Below, piece by piece: positions 7,730 through 16,440 of a stretch of 64,000 nt of DNA. The notes under the pieces were generated by a model. It was not told the DNA's origin. It made no database searches and saw only the letters and a list, made by a program, of their open reading frames with translations. Every line of letters starts with the position of its first letter. Position 1 is the stretch's first letter. Location of the stretch: assembly GCF_040676675.1 (NCBI RefSeq), contig NZ_JBFAPK010000034.1:1-64000 (forward strand), in the 5' to 3' direction. The stretch comes from JBFAPK01 sp040676675. GTDB lineage: Bacteria > Actinomycetota > Actinomycetes > Mycobacteriales > Micromonosporaceae. Both the position numbers and the translations under genes were made by a program.

Positions 7730-9409
7730 GTGCCCGCCTCCACATCCGCCCGGCCCCACCCGCATCCGCTGGCGGCCGCCTCGCGCCTGGTCATGCTCGC
7801 GCTGGTGGCCGTACTCAGCTTGATCGCGACGCACGACGTCGGGCAGCTGCGCTGGATCGCGCTGCTCGCCGCCGCCGGCATCCCGGCCCTGGTCGCGTCC
7901 GAGCACCGGATTCTCGGGCCGCTGGGGCGGGTTGCCGAGGTGATCATCGTCGGGCTGGCGGCCAGCCAGGTGGCGGCGGCGGCAATGATCAACGGCGGCT
8001 GGGGGGCCTCGGCCATCCTGCCGTACCTGGCCGTACCGCTGACCGTGGCCGCCATGCGGCGGCGCTCCACCGAGGGCGTCGTGCTGGTCGTGATCGCGGC
8101 GGTCACGCTCGCGCTCAGCGGCGCCTTCCTGACCGACCGGCCGCAGATCGGGCAGCTCGGCTACCTCGCCGTCTGCCTCCAGTGGCTGGTCCTCGCCCTG
8201 GTCGGCACCGTGGCCGCCGGCACGATCCAGCGGATCATCCAGGTCCGCGGCGAGAGCCGGCCGCAGCCGTACGCCGAGGCGACCCGGCTGCTCACCCAGC
8301 TGCGCAGCGTCGCCCGGCAGCTCCCCGGCGCCACCCTCGACCCGGGCGGCATCTCCGAGCACCTGCTGGAGGAGCTGCGGGTGGTGGCCCGCGCCGACCG
8401 GGCCGCCGTGCTCTCCGCCAGCGGCGGCGGCCGGCTCGTGGTCCTCGCCCAGATGGGTGTGGAACGGGTCGACTGGGAGACCACGCTCGACGCCGACTCC
8501 GCCATCGCCGAGGCCTGGGCCAGCCAGCAGCCGCAGACCGCGCACCGGTCACAGGCCCGCTCACACGCCGGCGGGGACGTTTCCGCGCTGGTCGTACCGC
8601 TGGTCGCCGGGGTCCGTACGGTCGGGCTGGTGACCCTGGAGGCCGACGTGGCCAACGCCTACCCGCCGCCGGTGGTGGCCCGGGTCACGGCGCTGACCGG
8701 CCCGGCGGCGCTGCGACTGGAGGCCGCGCTGCTCTTCGACGAGGTGCGCTCGCTCGCCACGAACGAGGAACGGCAGCGGTTGGCCCGCGAGATCCACGAC
8801 GGGGTCGCGCAGGAGTTGGTGATGGTCGGGTACGGCATCGACAACGCGCTGGCCACCCTGCCCGAGGAGGCGAAGGAGACCGCCGAGGAGCTGCGTACGC
8901 TGCGCGGCGAGGTGACCCGGGTGATCACGGAGCTGCGGCTGAGCCTCTTCGAGCTGCGCAGCGAGGTCGACCGGCACGGCGGGCTGGCCGCGGCGATCGC
9001 CGAGTACGCCCGTACCGTCGGCGCCTCCGGCGGGTTGCGGGTGCATCTGTCGCTCGACGAATCGACCGCGCGGCTGCCCGCCGCGACCGAAGCGGAATTG
9101 CTGCGGATCGCCCAGGAGGCGGTCACCAACGCTCGAAAGCACGCCGGAGCGAGTAATTTGTGGGTCACCTGTGCCGTCGATCCGCCATTTGCGGAAATTG
9201 AAGTGTCGGATGATGGTCAGGGCATCGCTGACCAGCGCCCCGACGGGCGGTACGGTCTTGCGATCATGGCGGAGAGAGCGGAACGTATCCGAGGCCGGTT
9301 GGAGATCCGACCACGAGAGCCGAGCGGCACGACCGTCGCGGTGGTTCTGGGGAGCTCGCCCCGGCGCGATAGCGTGCGCGATAGCGTCACCGCACCAGAA
9401 GGGGAGTAA
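7730..9409 (+). CDS. NarL-type sensor histidine kinase with GAF-like domain
   Basis: 559 residues. About six hydrophobic segments occupy residues 18-165, a GAF-like region spans about 190-330, and then comes the HisKA_3 dimerisation/phosphoacceptor helix with EIHDGVAQEL, where the phosphorylated residue is His356. A HATPase_c domain follows with AQEAVTNARKHA (N box) and EVSDDGQGI (G1 box). It autophosphorylates and hands phosphate to the response regulator encoded seven bases downstream. The GAF-like region may sense a small ligand or redox state. The stimulus is unknown. Confidence 0.92.
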   Translation: MPASTSARPHPHPLAAASRLVMLALVAVLSLIATHDVGQLRWIALLAAAGIPALVASEHRILGPLGRVAEVIIVGLAASQVAAAAMINGGWGASAILPYLAVPLTVAAMRRRSTEGVVLVVIAAVTLALSGAFLTDRPQIGQLGYLAVCLQWLVLALVGTVAAGTIQRIIQVRGESRPQPYAEATRLLTQLRSVARQLPGATLDPGGISEHLLEELRVVARADRAAVLSASGGGRLVVLAQMGVERVDWETTLDADSAIAEAWASQQPQTAHRSQARSHAGGDVSALVVPLVAGVRTVGLVTLEADVANAYPPPVVARVTALTGPAALRLEAALLFDEVRSLATNEERQRLAREIHDGVAQELVMVGYGIDNALATLPEEAKETAEELRTLRGEVTRVITELRLSLFELRSEVDRHGGLAAAIAEYARTVGASGGLRVHLSLDESTARLPAATEAELLRIAQEAVTNARKHAGASNLWVTCAVDPPFAEIEVSDDGQGIADQRPDGRYGLAIMAERAERIRGRLEIRPREPSGTTVAVVLGSSPRRDSVRDSVTAPEGE

Positions 9410-9416
9410 CCCGAGC

Positions 9417-10085
9417 ATGACCACCAGCCCCACACCGACAGCTCGTACCAAGGTCCTGCTTGTTGACGATCACGACTTGATTCGCAAGGGCCTGCGGCAC
9501 GCGTTCGAGCGGGACCGGCAGTTCGAGGTCGTCGGCGAGGCCGCCACGGCGGCCGAGGGGGTCCGGCAGGCCGGCGCCCTGCAGCCCGACGTCGTGATCA
9601 TGGATCTCCGCCTTCCCGACGGCAGCGGCCTGGAGGCGACGCGCGCCCTGCGCAAGTCGAGCGCCACCATGGGCATCGTGGTGCTGACCATGTACGCCGG
9701 TGACGACCAGCTCTTCGGCGCGCTGGAGGCCGGGGCGAGCGCCTTCGTACCGAAGACGGCCCCCGCCGACGAGGTCGTCGCCGCGGCCCGGCACGCCGCC
9801 TCCTCCCCCAGCGCGTTCACCGCCGCGGACCTCGCCGAGGCGATGAAGCGCCGGCTGGCCCCGTCCGGCCCGCAGCTCTCCCCCCGCGAGGGTCAGGTGC
9901 TGCGGCTGCTCGCCGACGGCATGAGCGTCGCGGGCATCGCCAAGCAGCTCTTCGTCAGCGAGTCGACCGCGAAGACCCACATCTCGAAGCTCTACGAGAA
10001 GCTCGGCGCCGCCAACCGGGCCCAGGCCCTGATGACCGCGCTCCGGCTCGGCCTGCTCGAAGCCCCCGACGCCCCGAAGTTCTGA
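9417..10085 (+). CDS. NarL/LuxR-family response regulator
   Basis: 222 residues. The receiver domain shows VDDHD (acid pocket) at 16-20, the phosphoacceptor Asp63 in IMDLRLPDG, the conserved Thr in VVLTMYA and Lys in VPKTAP. A LuxR-type helix-turn-helix follows from about residue 155 (LSPREGQVLRLLADGMS, then SESTAKTHISKLYEKLG). It is the cognate DNA-binding partner of the preceding kinase. The ATG at 9417 has AAGGGGAG about 11 bases upstream; longer frames upstream overlap the kinase and lack domain support. A strong hairpin closes the operon at 10176-10211. Confidence 0.95.
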   Translation: MTTSPTPTARTKVLLVDDHDLIRKGLRHAFERDRQFEVVGEAATAAEGVRQAGALQPDVVIMDLRLPDGSGLEATRALRKSSATMGIVVLTMYAGDDQLFGALEAGASAFVPKTAPADEVVAAARHAASSPSAFTAADLAEAMKRRLAPSGPQLSPREGQVLRLLADGMSVAGIAKQLFVSESTAKTHISKLYEKLGAANRAQALMTALRLGLLEAPDAPKF

Positions 10086-10175
10086 GCCCGGACGGCCGGA
10101 CCCGCACCGGATCCGGCCGGCCCTCGCACCAGGTCGGTTCCGCGGGCCCCGGGGCGATCGACGACGTATCCGGCG

Positions 10176-10211
10176 AACGGTGGCCGTCCCTGTCCGGGGA
10201 CGGCCACCGTT
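10176..10211. terminator. Bidirectional hairpin terminator between response regulator and DUF4395 gene
   Basis: A perfect 15-bp stem pairs 10176-10190 with 10197-10211 around a six-base loop, with AA before and TTT after. It lies between convergent genes. Confidence 0.9.
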
Positions 10212-10248
10212 TCCCGTCCTGGCGCCGCCGGGGACGCGGGTTCCCGTC

Positions 10249-10686
10249 CTAACGCCCGGAGGGGACGCGGGCGGGGACGGCGCGGCCGGTGAGCCGCCGG
10301 ATCGCCAGGTACGCCTCGCAGCCCAGGCAGAGCCCGAACGCCGCGTTGAGGAACGCCGCCGCCAGCGCGCCGGCGCCGGCCACCACGCCCACCACCGGCG
10401 CGCCGCCGAGGTAGCCGACCGCGGCGACCAGGGCGAAGGCCAGCCCGACGAGCTGCGCGAACCGGACCGGCGCCACCGGTTCCAGCTCCGCGGGCGGGCT
10501 CAGGCGCGGCCGGACCAGCGCGCGGAAGAGCAGCCCGTACGGGCCGCGACGCGGGTCGGCGGCCGTGACGGCGAAGACCACCGCCTGCGCCAGCGCCAGC
10601 CAGCCGGAGCCGGTGATCAGGACCAGGGCCAGGACGACGGTGGTGAGGGCGGCGGCGAAGCGCGGCCCACGAGGATCGACAAGCAT
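10249..10686 (-). CDS. DUF4395 membrane protein
   Basis: 145 residues with four hydrophobic segments and the DUF4395 hallmark FGLCLGCEAYL near residue 117, a conserved Cys pair. The N-terminus DPRGPRFAAALT matches the family start. DUF4395 proteins accompany thioredoxins and rhodaneses in actinobacteria and may act in membrane thiol or sulfur chemistry, which is inference. The ATG at 10686 has CAGGGG upstream. It lies downstream of the leader-peptide candidate and the membrane thioredoxin on the same strand, so the three probably form a redox/sulfur unit. Confidence 0.85.
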   Translation of the reverse strand: MLVDPRGPRFAAALTTVVLALVLITGSGWLALAQAVVFAVTAADPRRGPYGLLFRALVRPRLSPPAELEPVAPVRFAQLVGLAFALVAAVGYLGGAPVVGVVAGAGALAAAFLNAAFGLCLGCEAYLAIRRLTGRAVPARVPSGR

Positions 10687-10976
10687 GGTTACCCCTGTAC
10701 GGGAGGGCGACGGGACCGGAGACGGGCGGATCGGCCACCGGACGGGCGGCGACCGGAGGCGCGGCTGCCAGCGGCGTGGCTACCAGTGGCGTGGCTACCG
10801 GGCGGGCTGTCAGTGGCGGGCGAGGCCGCCGGACGTGGCTACCGGGGCGGGCTGCCAGTGGCGTGGCTACCAGGGGCCCGGCCGTGGTGGCAGCCGCCGA
10901 GAAAACGGAGGCCACGGCAGCGGCCGGCGCGGAAACCGGTGGCCGCGCGGCGAATGGCGGTGCGCGACAGGCGTGC
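10687..10976 (-). other. Spacer between leader-peptide candidate and DUF4395, with repeated 12-mers
   Basis: No convincing gene. The 12-mer GGCGTGGCTACC (plus strand) occurs at 10773-10784, 10788-10799 and 10860-10871, with a one-mismatch copy at 10832-10843. If the upstream short ORF is an attenuation leader, this 290-base spacer is where alternative hairpins would lie, but I could not derive a convincing pair of structures by eye. Confidence 0.6.
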
Positions 10977-11111
10977 CTAGCGACAGAGGCTGACGCAGAG
11001 GTGGCCGTGGTCGACGGTGCGGCGCCGGGTCAGGCGCACTCCCCCGCTCGACCGCACGCCGCTCGACCGAACGACGACCGAGCCGCTCGCGCGGGGCGTA
11101 CGGCGACTCAT
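10977..11111 (-). CDS. Putative cysteine-attenuation leader peptide
   Basis: An ORF of at most 44 residues whose C-terminal half reads LTRRRTVDHGHLCVSLCR. This resembles the short actinobacterial peptides (LTRRRHIDL...LCR type) annotated as putative leader peptides before sulfur-assimilation genes, where Cys codons near the stop are thought to sense cysteinyl-tRNA supply. Here the last seven codons include two Cys codons. The frame opens with ATG overlapping the thioredoxin stop (ATGA, 11108-11111), but the true start may be an internal GTG in the second half of the frame. The next gene, DUF4395, belongs to a family with thiol-linked neighbours, which fits. Confidence 0.6.
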   Translation of the reverse strand: MSRRTPRASGSVVVRSSGVRSSGGVRLTRRRTVDHGHLCVSLCR

Positions 11112-11677
11112 GGGCGGGCGCCGGAGAGCAGGGGCGCCAGCGCGGCGACGACCTGGGCCTTGGTGGGAACCCCGGCGGCCCGCTGGACGATCCGGCCGTC
11201 GGCGTCGACCACCAGCACGGTCGGCGTACGCCAGATGTCGAGGGCCCGGACCGCGTCGAGGTGGCTCTCCGCGTCGACCTCCACGTGCCGTACGCCCGGC
11301 AGCAACCCGCTCACCTCGTCCAACATCCGGCGGGTGGCCCGGCAGGGGGCGCAGAACGCCGACGAGAACTGCACCAGGGTGGCCGGTACGCCCGGCTCGA
11401 CGCCCAGCCCCGCGAGCACGCCGGACTCGACCGGGGCCGCTACCGGCGTCGGCGTCGCGGGCCCGGCCGGAGCCGAAGCCGGCGTCCCGGGTCGGGCCGG
11501 CGCCAGGCCAACGGGTGCCGGGCCAACAACGGGTTCCGGGCCAACGGGTTCCGGGCCGGCGACCGGTCGCAACCGGCCGTCGCGCCGCTGGCCCCAGAGC
11601 CCGAATCCGGTGGCGACCGCGAGCACGGCCACGACCACCAGCGCCCCGGCCAGCGTGGGACCTTCCACGGTGCCCAC
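11108..11677 (-). CDS. Membrane-anchored thioredoxin-like protein
   Basis: About 189 residues. One N-terminal transmembrane helix (LAGALVVVAVLAVATGF) is followed by a Pro/Ala-rich linker of roughly 60 residues with repeated PVGPEP/VGPAPVG, and then a thioredoxin fold with the redox pair CAPC in FSSAFCAPCRATRRML and the cis-Pro segment RTPTVLVVD. It is predicted to reduce or isomerise disulfides outside the membrane or to supply electrons to a membrane partner such as DUF4395. The start is uncertain: GTG at 11677 or 11668; neither has a strong ribosome site. Confidence 0.85.
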   Translation of the reverse strand: MGTVEGPTLAGALVVVAVLAVATGFGLWGQRRDGRLRPVAGPEPVGPEPVVGPAPVGLAPARPGTPASAPAGPATPTPVAAPVESGVLAGLGVEPGVPATLVQFSSAFCAPCRATRRMLDEVSGLLPGVRHVEVDAESHLDAVRALDIWRTPTVLVVDADGRIVQRAAGVPTKAQVVAALAPLLSGARP

Positions 11678-11731
11678 TCTGCCACGCCGCCGGTGGCGCC
11701 GACCAGCGCCACCGGGGCCGCCGCCGCCCCG

Positions 11732-11815
11732 TTCCGCCGTACCGGCGCTTCTCCCCCGTCGCGTTCTTCCGGTCGTACGGGCGCTTCTTTCCGCCGTACC
11801 ATCGCTTCTTCCCGC
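11732..11815. repeat. Degenerate CGCTTCTT-rich repeats upstream of the thioredoxin
   Basis: Related 20-26 base segments built on CCGCCGTACC and CGCTTCTT occur at 11732-11756, 11773-11790 and 11788-11815 in the divergent region. I see no gene here. The region serves as promoter space for the thioredoxin (minus) and methyltransferase (plus). Confidence 0.5.
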
Positions 11816-11953
11816 CGGCCGGCGGCGTCCCGCGCCCCCGGCGGGGCCGGCGGCGCCTGATCGTGGTCTGGCTACGACGGCAGCGGGCGGGCAGAATACC
11901 GGGGAACACCGGACGGTCAACAAACCAACACGCTGTCGACAAGAGGGGCAAGT

Positions 11954-12763
11954 ATGCGGCGGCCGGAGTGGGCACCGGAGAGCATCGACATCGAACGGCC
12001 CAGCGTGGCCCGGATGTACGACTACTACCTGGGTGGGTCGCACAACTTCGCGGTCGACCGCTCCGCCGCCCAAGCCATGATCGCCGCCGTGCCCGACGCC
12101 CCGCTGATGGCGCAGGCCAACCGGGCCTTCCTCCGCCGCGCGGTGCAGTACCTCGCCGGTGCCGGCATCCGGCAGTTCCTCGACATCGGCTCCGGCATCC
12201 CCACGGTCGGCAACGTGCACGAGATCGCGCAGCGGGTGGAGCCCGACGCGCGCGTCGTCTACGTCGACGTGGACCCGGTGGCCGTGGCGCACAGCCGGGA
12301 GATCCTGTACGGCGTCAGCGGGGCGACCGTGGTGCAGGAGGACCTGCGCCGGCCCGACCGGATCCTCAACCACCCCGAGGTACGCGAGCTGCTCGACTTC
12401 GACGAGCCCATCGCGGTCATCGTGGTCGCGGTGCTGCACTTCATCCCGGACTCGGACGACCCGCGCGGGATCCTGGCCAGCATCCGGCGTGCGCTCGCCC
12501 CGGGCAGCTACCTCGTGCTGTCCCAGGCCACCGACGACGGTCGTACGGACGGGGAACGGGAGGACGCCCACCGGGTCTACCGGCGCACCGACAACCCGCT
12601 CTTCATGCGTACCCGCCAGGGGCTGACCGACCTCTTCGACGGGTTCGACCTGCTCGACCCGGGCGTGGTCTGGGTACCCCACTGGCGACCGGACACCTTG
12701 GACAGCACCGAGGACGCGCATCGCGCCGTCTTCATGGGTGGAGTGGGACGGCTCGGTGACTGA
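11954..12763 (+). CDS. SAM-dependent methyltransferase, DUF574 type
   Basis: 269 residues. The start ERPSVARMYDYYLGGSHNF is diagnostic of the actinobacterial DUF574 (Methyltransf_19) family. The SAM-binding motif I is FLDIGSGIPT near residue 77, and motif II VVYVDVDPVAV near 102. The family is expanded in Streptomyces and Micromonospora and is mostly uncharacterised; members resemble small-molecule methyltransferases. The ATG at 11954 has AGAGGGG about seven bases upstream. The stop overlaps the start of the GGDEF-EAL gene, so the two are probably coupled, though no functional tie between this family and c-di-GMP is established. Confidence 0.9.
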   Translation: MRRPEWAPESIDIERPSVARMYDYYLGGSHNFAVDRSAAQAMIAAVPDAPLMAQANRAFLRRAVQYLAGAGIRQFLDIGSGIPTVGNVHEIAQRVEPDARVVYVDVDPVAVAHSREILYGVSGATVVQEDLRRPDRILNHPEVRELLDFDEPIAVIVVAVLHFIPDSDDPRGILASIRRALAPGSYLVLSQATDDGRTDGEREDAHRVYRRTDNPLFMRTRQGLTDLFDGFDLLDPGVVWVPHWRPDTLDSTEDAHRAVFMGGVGRLGD

Positions 12764-14549
12764 CCAGGGCAACGAGGCCGTCCCCGCCGCGCCCCGACCC
12801 GGCCCGGCCACCTTCGCCCGCGCCTGGGCCAAGGCGGTGACCGGCACCAGCTACCTGCCGATGACCCAGCAGCAGCTGGAAGCGCTGCTGCGCGACCTGA
12901 CGGTACGCCTGGCGGAGGCGCTGCAGGCCGAACCGTTCGACCTGCGCGTCGGGCACCAGGTCGGCGGGGACCTCGTCGCCGCGCACATCGCCTCGGCGGA
13001 GGGGCTCGGCCGGACCATCGAGGTCATCCACCTGCGGCTGCTGCGCGACCTCGGGCTCTCCGGCGAGGACATGCAGGACCGGCTGGCCCGGCTGCTGGCC
13101 ACGGTCGCCACCGGCTACGCCCGCGCCCTGCGCAACCGCACCCTCGACGAGCAGGAGTCGATCCGGCGCGCCGGCATGGTCGCCCGGTACCAGGCGGAAC
13201 GGGCGCTGCGCGAGAGCGAGGCCCGCTTCCGCCACCAGGCGACCCACGACCCGTTGACGGACCTGCCCAACCGGACGCTCTTCACCGAGCGGCTCACGGC
13301 CGCGATCAGCCGCCCGGCGCGGCCCGACGCCCGCCTCGGCGTCTGCTTCGTCGACCTGGACCGGTTCAAGGAGGTCAACGACACCCGTGGGCACCAGGTC
13401 GGCGACCTGCTGCTGGTCTCGGTGGCCGAGCGGCTGCGGCACGCCGTCGCCGACCACCTCGTCGCCCGGCTCGGCGGCGACGAGTTCGTCATCCTGGTCG
13501 AGGAGACCACCTGCACGGACGACGTACTGAAGGTCGCCGACGCGGCCCTGGCCGCGATCGCCACGCCGTCGCTGGTCGGCGGTCACGAGATCACCGTCTC
13601 GGCGAGCATCGGCATCGTCGAGGGACCGGTGGCCGGTACCTCCCCGGGCGACGTGATGCGCGCGGCCGACATCACCCTGCACTGGGCGAAGACCTCGGGC
13701 CGGGGCCGGTGGTCGGTGTTCGACCCGGAGCGCAACGAGCGGGAGGTACGCCGGTACGCCCTCTCCGCCGCGATGCCCGCCGCCCTGGAGCGGGGCGAGT
13801 TCTACCTCGACTACCAACCGCTCGCCTCGCTGGCGGACGGCCGGGTACGCGGGGTCGAGGCGCTGGTCCGCTGGCGCCACCCGGAGCTGGGGACGTTGCG
13901 GCCGGACAGTTTCATCGGGCTGGCCGAGGAGACCGGCCTGATCGTGCGGCTCGGCGAGTGGGTGCTGGCCGAGGCCTGCCGCCAGGCGCGGGAGTGGAGC
14001 CGGCTCAGCCCGGCGGCCCCCTTCGTCAGCGTGAACCTGGCCGTCCGGCAGGTACGCGGCGCCGGCCTGGTGGACGAGATCGCCGGCCTGCTGGAGCAGA
14101 CCGGGCTGCCGCCCGACCGGCTGCAACTGGAGATCACCGAGAGCGCCATGATGAGCGCCACCGGCGAGCCGGTACGCGCCCTGCGGGTCCTGGCCGACCT
14201 CGGCGTACGCATCGCGATCGACGACTTCGGCACCGGCTACTCGAACCTCGCCTACCTGCGTAACCTCCCGGTGCACGAGCTGAAGGTGGACGGTTCGTTC
14301 GTGGCCGGACTGCGCGCGCCGGCGAGCGAGCCGGCCAGCCGCACCGACGAGCGGATCGTGGCCACGCTGGTCTCGCTGGCGCACGCGCTGGACCTCACCG
14401 TCACGGCCGAGGGAGTGGAGACCGCCGGGCAGGCGGAGCGGCTGCGCGCGATCGGCTGCGACGCCGGGCAGGGCTGGCACTTCGGCGAGCCCGCGCCGCC
14501 GTCGCGGATCACCGAACACCTCCGCCAACTCCCCGTCACGGCGGCCTGA
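12756..14549 (+). CDS. GGDEF-EAL dual-domain cyclic di-GMP enzyme
   Basis: About 597 residues. An N-terminal helical region (1-150) is followed by a GGDEF domain with intact RLGGDEF and an EAL domain with intact GVEALVRW, IDDFGTGYSNLAYL, KVDGSF, AEGVET and QGWHFGEP. Both diguanylate cyclase and phosphodiesterase activity are therefore possible on sequence. The RxxD inhibitory site before GGDEF reads AVAD, so product feedback through that site is probably absent. No transmembrane segments are seen; the protein is cytosolic. The GTG at 12756 overlaps the methyltransferase stop by eight bases; another in-frame GTG lies at 12738. Confidence 0.92.
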   Translation: MTDQGNEAVPAAPRPGPATFARAWAKAVTGTSYLPMTQQQLEALLRDLTVRLAEALQAEPFDLRVGHQVGGDLVAAHIASAEGLGRTIEVIHLRLLRDLGLSGEDMQDRLARLLATVATGYARALRNRTLDEQESIRRAGMVARYQAERALRESEARFRHQATHDPLTDLPNRTLFTERLTAAISRPARPDARLGVCFVDLDRFKEVNDTRGHQVGDLLLVSVAERLRHAVADHLVARLGGDEFVILVEETTCTDDVLKVADAALAAIATPSLVGGHEITVSASIGIVEGPVAGTSPGDVMRAADITLHWAKTSGRGRWSVFDPERNEREVRRYALSAAMPAALERGEFYLDYQPLASLADGRVRGVEALVRWRHPELGTLRPDSFIGLAEETGLIVRLGEWVLAEACRQAREWSRLSPAAPFVSVNLAVRQVRGAGLVDEIAGLLEQTGLPPDRLQLEITESAMMSATGEPVRALRVLADLGVRIAIDDFGTGYSNLAYLRNLPVHELKVDGSFVAGLRAPASEPASRTDERIVATLVSLAHALDLTVTAEGVETAGQAERLRAIGCDAGQGWHFGEPAPPSRITEHLRQLPVTAA

Positions 14550-14628
14550 CCGCGACGGTTCCCCCGGCGGCCTGCGGCTTTCCGGTCAGCCGCACGGCAC
14601 GACCCGGGCGATGTGATCTCGATGGTGG

Positions 14629-14634
14629 CATAGT
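14629..14634 (+). promoter_or_regulatory. -10 box (CATAGT) of leaderless Hsp70-like gene
   Basis: CATAGT lies seven bases before the GTG at 14642. The preceding convergence of bases holds no good Shine-Dalgarno for that GTG. Confidence 0.4.
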
Positions 14635-14641
14635 GCTGGTC

Positions 14642-16366
14642 GTGCGACTCGCCATCGACTACGGCACCTCGAACACGGTGGCCGTGCTGCGGTGGCCGGA
14701 CGGCCGGACCCAGCAGCTGCTCTTCGACGCGTCACCGCTGCTGCCCTCCGCCGTGCAGCTCGGCCCCGGCGGACAGCTGTTGACCGGTCAGGACGCGGTG
14801 CGGGGTGCCCGCAGCGGGCCGGACCGGTACGAGCCGACCCCGAAGCGCCGGGTCGGCGAGGCGGAACTGCTGCTCGGCGGGGTCGGCGTACCGGTCGGCG
14901 ACGCCATCGCCGCGACGCTGCGCCGGGTCGCCGAGGAGGCCGCCCGGGCGGCGGGGCAGCGCGTCACGTCGGTGGTGCTCACGCACCCGGCGGGCTGGGG
15001 GCCGACGCGCCGGCGGGTGCTGGTCGAGGCGGCCGTCCACGCCGGACTTCCGGCTCCGACCCTGGTACCGGAGCCGGTGGCCGCCGCGGCGTACTTCACC
15101 ACCCTGCTCGGCCACCAGGTGCCGCCCGGGAGCCAGGTTGTCGTCTACGACCTCGGCGCGGGGACCCTCGACGTCAGCGTGGTGGCCCGCGGCGCGGACG
15201 GGTTCGAGGTACGCGGCATCGGCGGGCAGGACGACTTCGGCGGGATCGACCTCGACGCGCTGCTGGTCGAACGGGTGGCAGCGGTAATCGAGCGGCACGA
15301 TCCGGCCGCGCGACGCCGACTGGAGAGTCCCGCGAGCCCGGAGGAGCGCCGGGCCTTCCGGACCCTCTGGGACGACGCCCGGGCCGCGAAGGAGATCCTC
15401 TCCCGCCAGACCAGCGCCACGCTCTACGCGCCCTTCGTGGACCAGGAGGTGCTGGTCGGCCGGGAGGAGTTCGAGCGGCTTGCCCAGCCCCGGCTGCTGG
15501 CCACGGCGCAACTCACGGTCGACGTGATGCGTACCGCCGGGGTGGCGCCGGCCCAGCTCGCCGGGCTCTTCCTGGTCGGTGGCGCCTCCCGGGTTCCGCT
15601 GGTCGCCACCACCCTGCACCGCGTCGGCGGGATCGCGCCGGTAGTGCTCGAACAGCCCGAGATCGTGGTGGCGCACGGCGCGCTCGTCGCCCCGACCGGC
15701 CCGTCCACGATGGACGATCCGGCGGAGCCCACCGCTCCGCCGGAACCCGCCTCTCCGCCGCCGCCGGGCGGTCCCCCGTCGTCACCCGGCTCGCCGTCAC
15801 CCGGCTCGCCGCCGGTGAAACGCCCGGCCTCGCCTCGGGCGGCGCTGGCGGACTCGTTCACCGGTACGGGCGACCGGGGCGGCGCCGGCCGTACCCCGCC
15901 GGCCGTGCGCTGGGTGACCGTCGCGGCGGCCGCCCTGGCGATGCTGGTCGGCTTCTTCGGCCTGCCCTGGATCCGGACCTACACCGGGCAGGGCCACGTC
16001 GACGTCGGGTACCTGGAGGTCGCCGCGCACGCCGGAACGGGCCTGCCCAGCGAACCGCTCGACCTGTGGCGCTACCTCTACGCCCACTGGCTGGGCCTGC
16101 TGCTGGCCGCCGCCGCGATGGCGATCGCCGTGGTCACCATCGCGGCGGCGGGCAACGGACCGGGTCGGCCGCCCCGGTGGACCCTGCTGTCCTCCGTCGT
16201 GCTGGTCGCGCTGGCGTTCCTCGCCTTCATGGCCATGCCCAGTCCGCCCGCCATCGGGTCCGCCCCCGGCCTCGGCAGCCTGGTGAGCGCCGGCGGCTAC
16301 CTGCTACTCGCCCTGGCGTCCCCGGCCCGCTCGGCGAAGCAGGACGCCCGGGCACCGCGGGCCTGA
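14642..16366 (+). CDS. Hsp70-like ATPase domain fused to a membrane tail
   Basis: About 574 residues. The first 355 form an Hsp70/actin-type ATPase: DYGTSNT (phosphate 1), YDLGAGTLDVS (phosphate 2) and LVGGASRVPLV (adenosine). The peptide-binding domain of DnaK is missing. Instead there is a Pro/Ser-rich linker (about 360-420, with PGSPSPGSPP) and four hydrophobic segments ending near the C-terminus. The architecture suggests a membrane-tethered ATPase rather than a general chaperone; its partner is unknown. I prefer the GTG at 14642 (MRLAIDYGTSNT) because of the CATAGT box seven bases upstream; GTG at 14633 is the alternative. Confidence 0.85.
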   Translation: MRLAIDYGTSNTVAVLRWPDGRTQQLLFDASPLLPSAVQLGPGGQLLTGQDAVRGARSGPDRYEPTPKRRVGEAELLLGGVGVPVGDAIAATLRRVAEEAARAAGQRVTSVVLTHPAGWGPTRRRVLVEAAVHAGLPAPTLVPEPVAAAAYFTTLLGHQVPPGSQVVVYDLGAGTLDVSVVARGADGFEVRGIGGQDDFGGIDLDALLVERVAAVIERHDPAARRRLESPASPEERRAFRTLWDDARAAKEILSRQTSATLYAPFVDQEVLVGREEFERLAQPRLLATAQLTVDVMRTAGVAPAQLAGLFLVGGASRVPLVATTLHRVGGIAPVVLEQPEIVVAHGALVAPTGPSTMDDPAEPTAPPEPASPPPPGGPPSSPGSPSPGSPPVKRPASPRAALADSFTGTGDRGGAGRTPPAVRWVTVAAAALAMLVGFFGLPWIRTYTGQGHVDVGYLEVAAHAGTGLPSEPLDLWRYLYAHWLGLLLAAAAMAIAVVTIAAAGNGPGRPPRWTLLSSVVLVALAFLAFMAMPSPPAIGSAPGLGSLVSAGGYLLLALASPARSAKQDARAPRA

Positions 16367-16440
16367 CGAACCTTCGCCACGCGGCGCAACTGCCGAGCGC
16401 GCCGACCGGGCAGACCCGTGGCAGGGCCGAGGACGGACGA

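Noticed and set aside
12732..14528. 598-codon minus-strand open frame opposite the GGDEF-EAL gene
   Set aside because: It is a GC-driven shadow; its translation shows no domain, while the plus-strand frame has complete GGDEF and EAL motifs.
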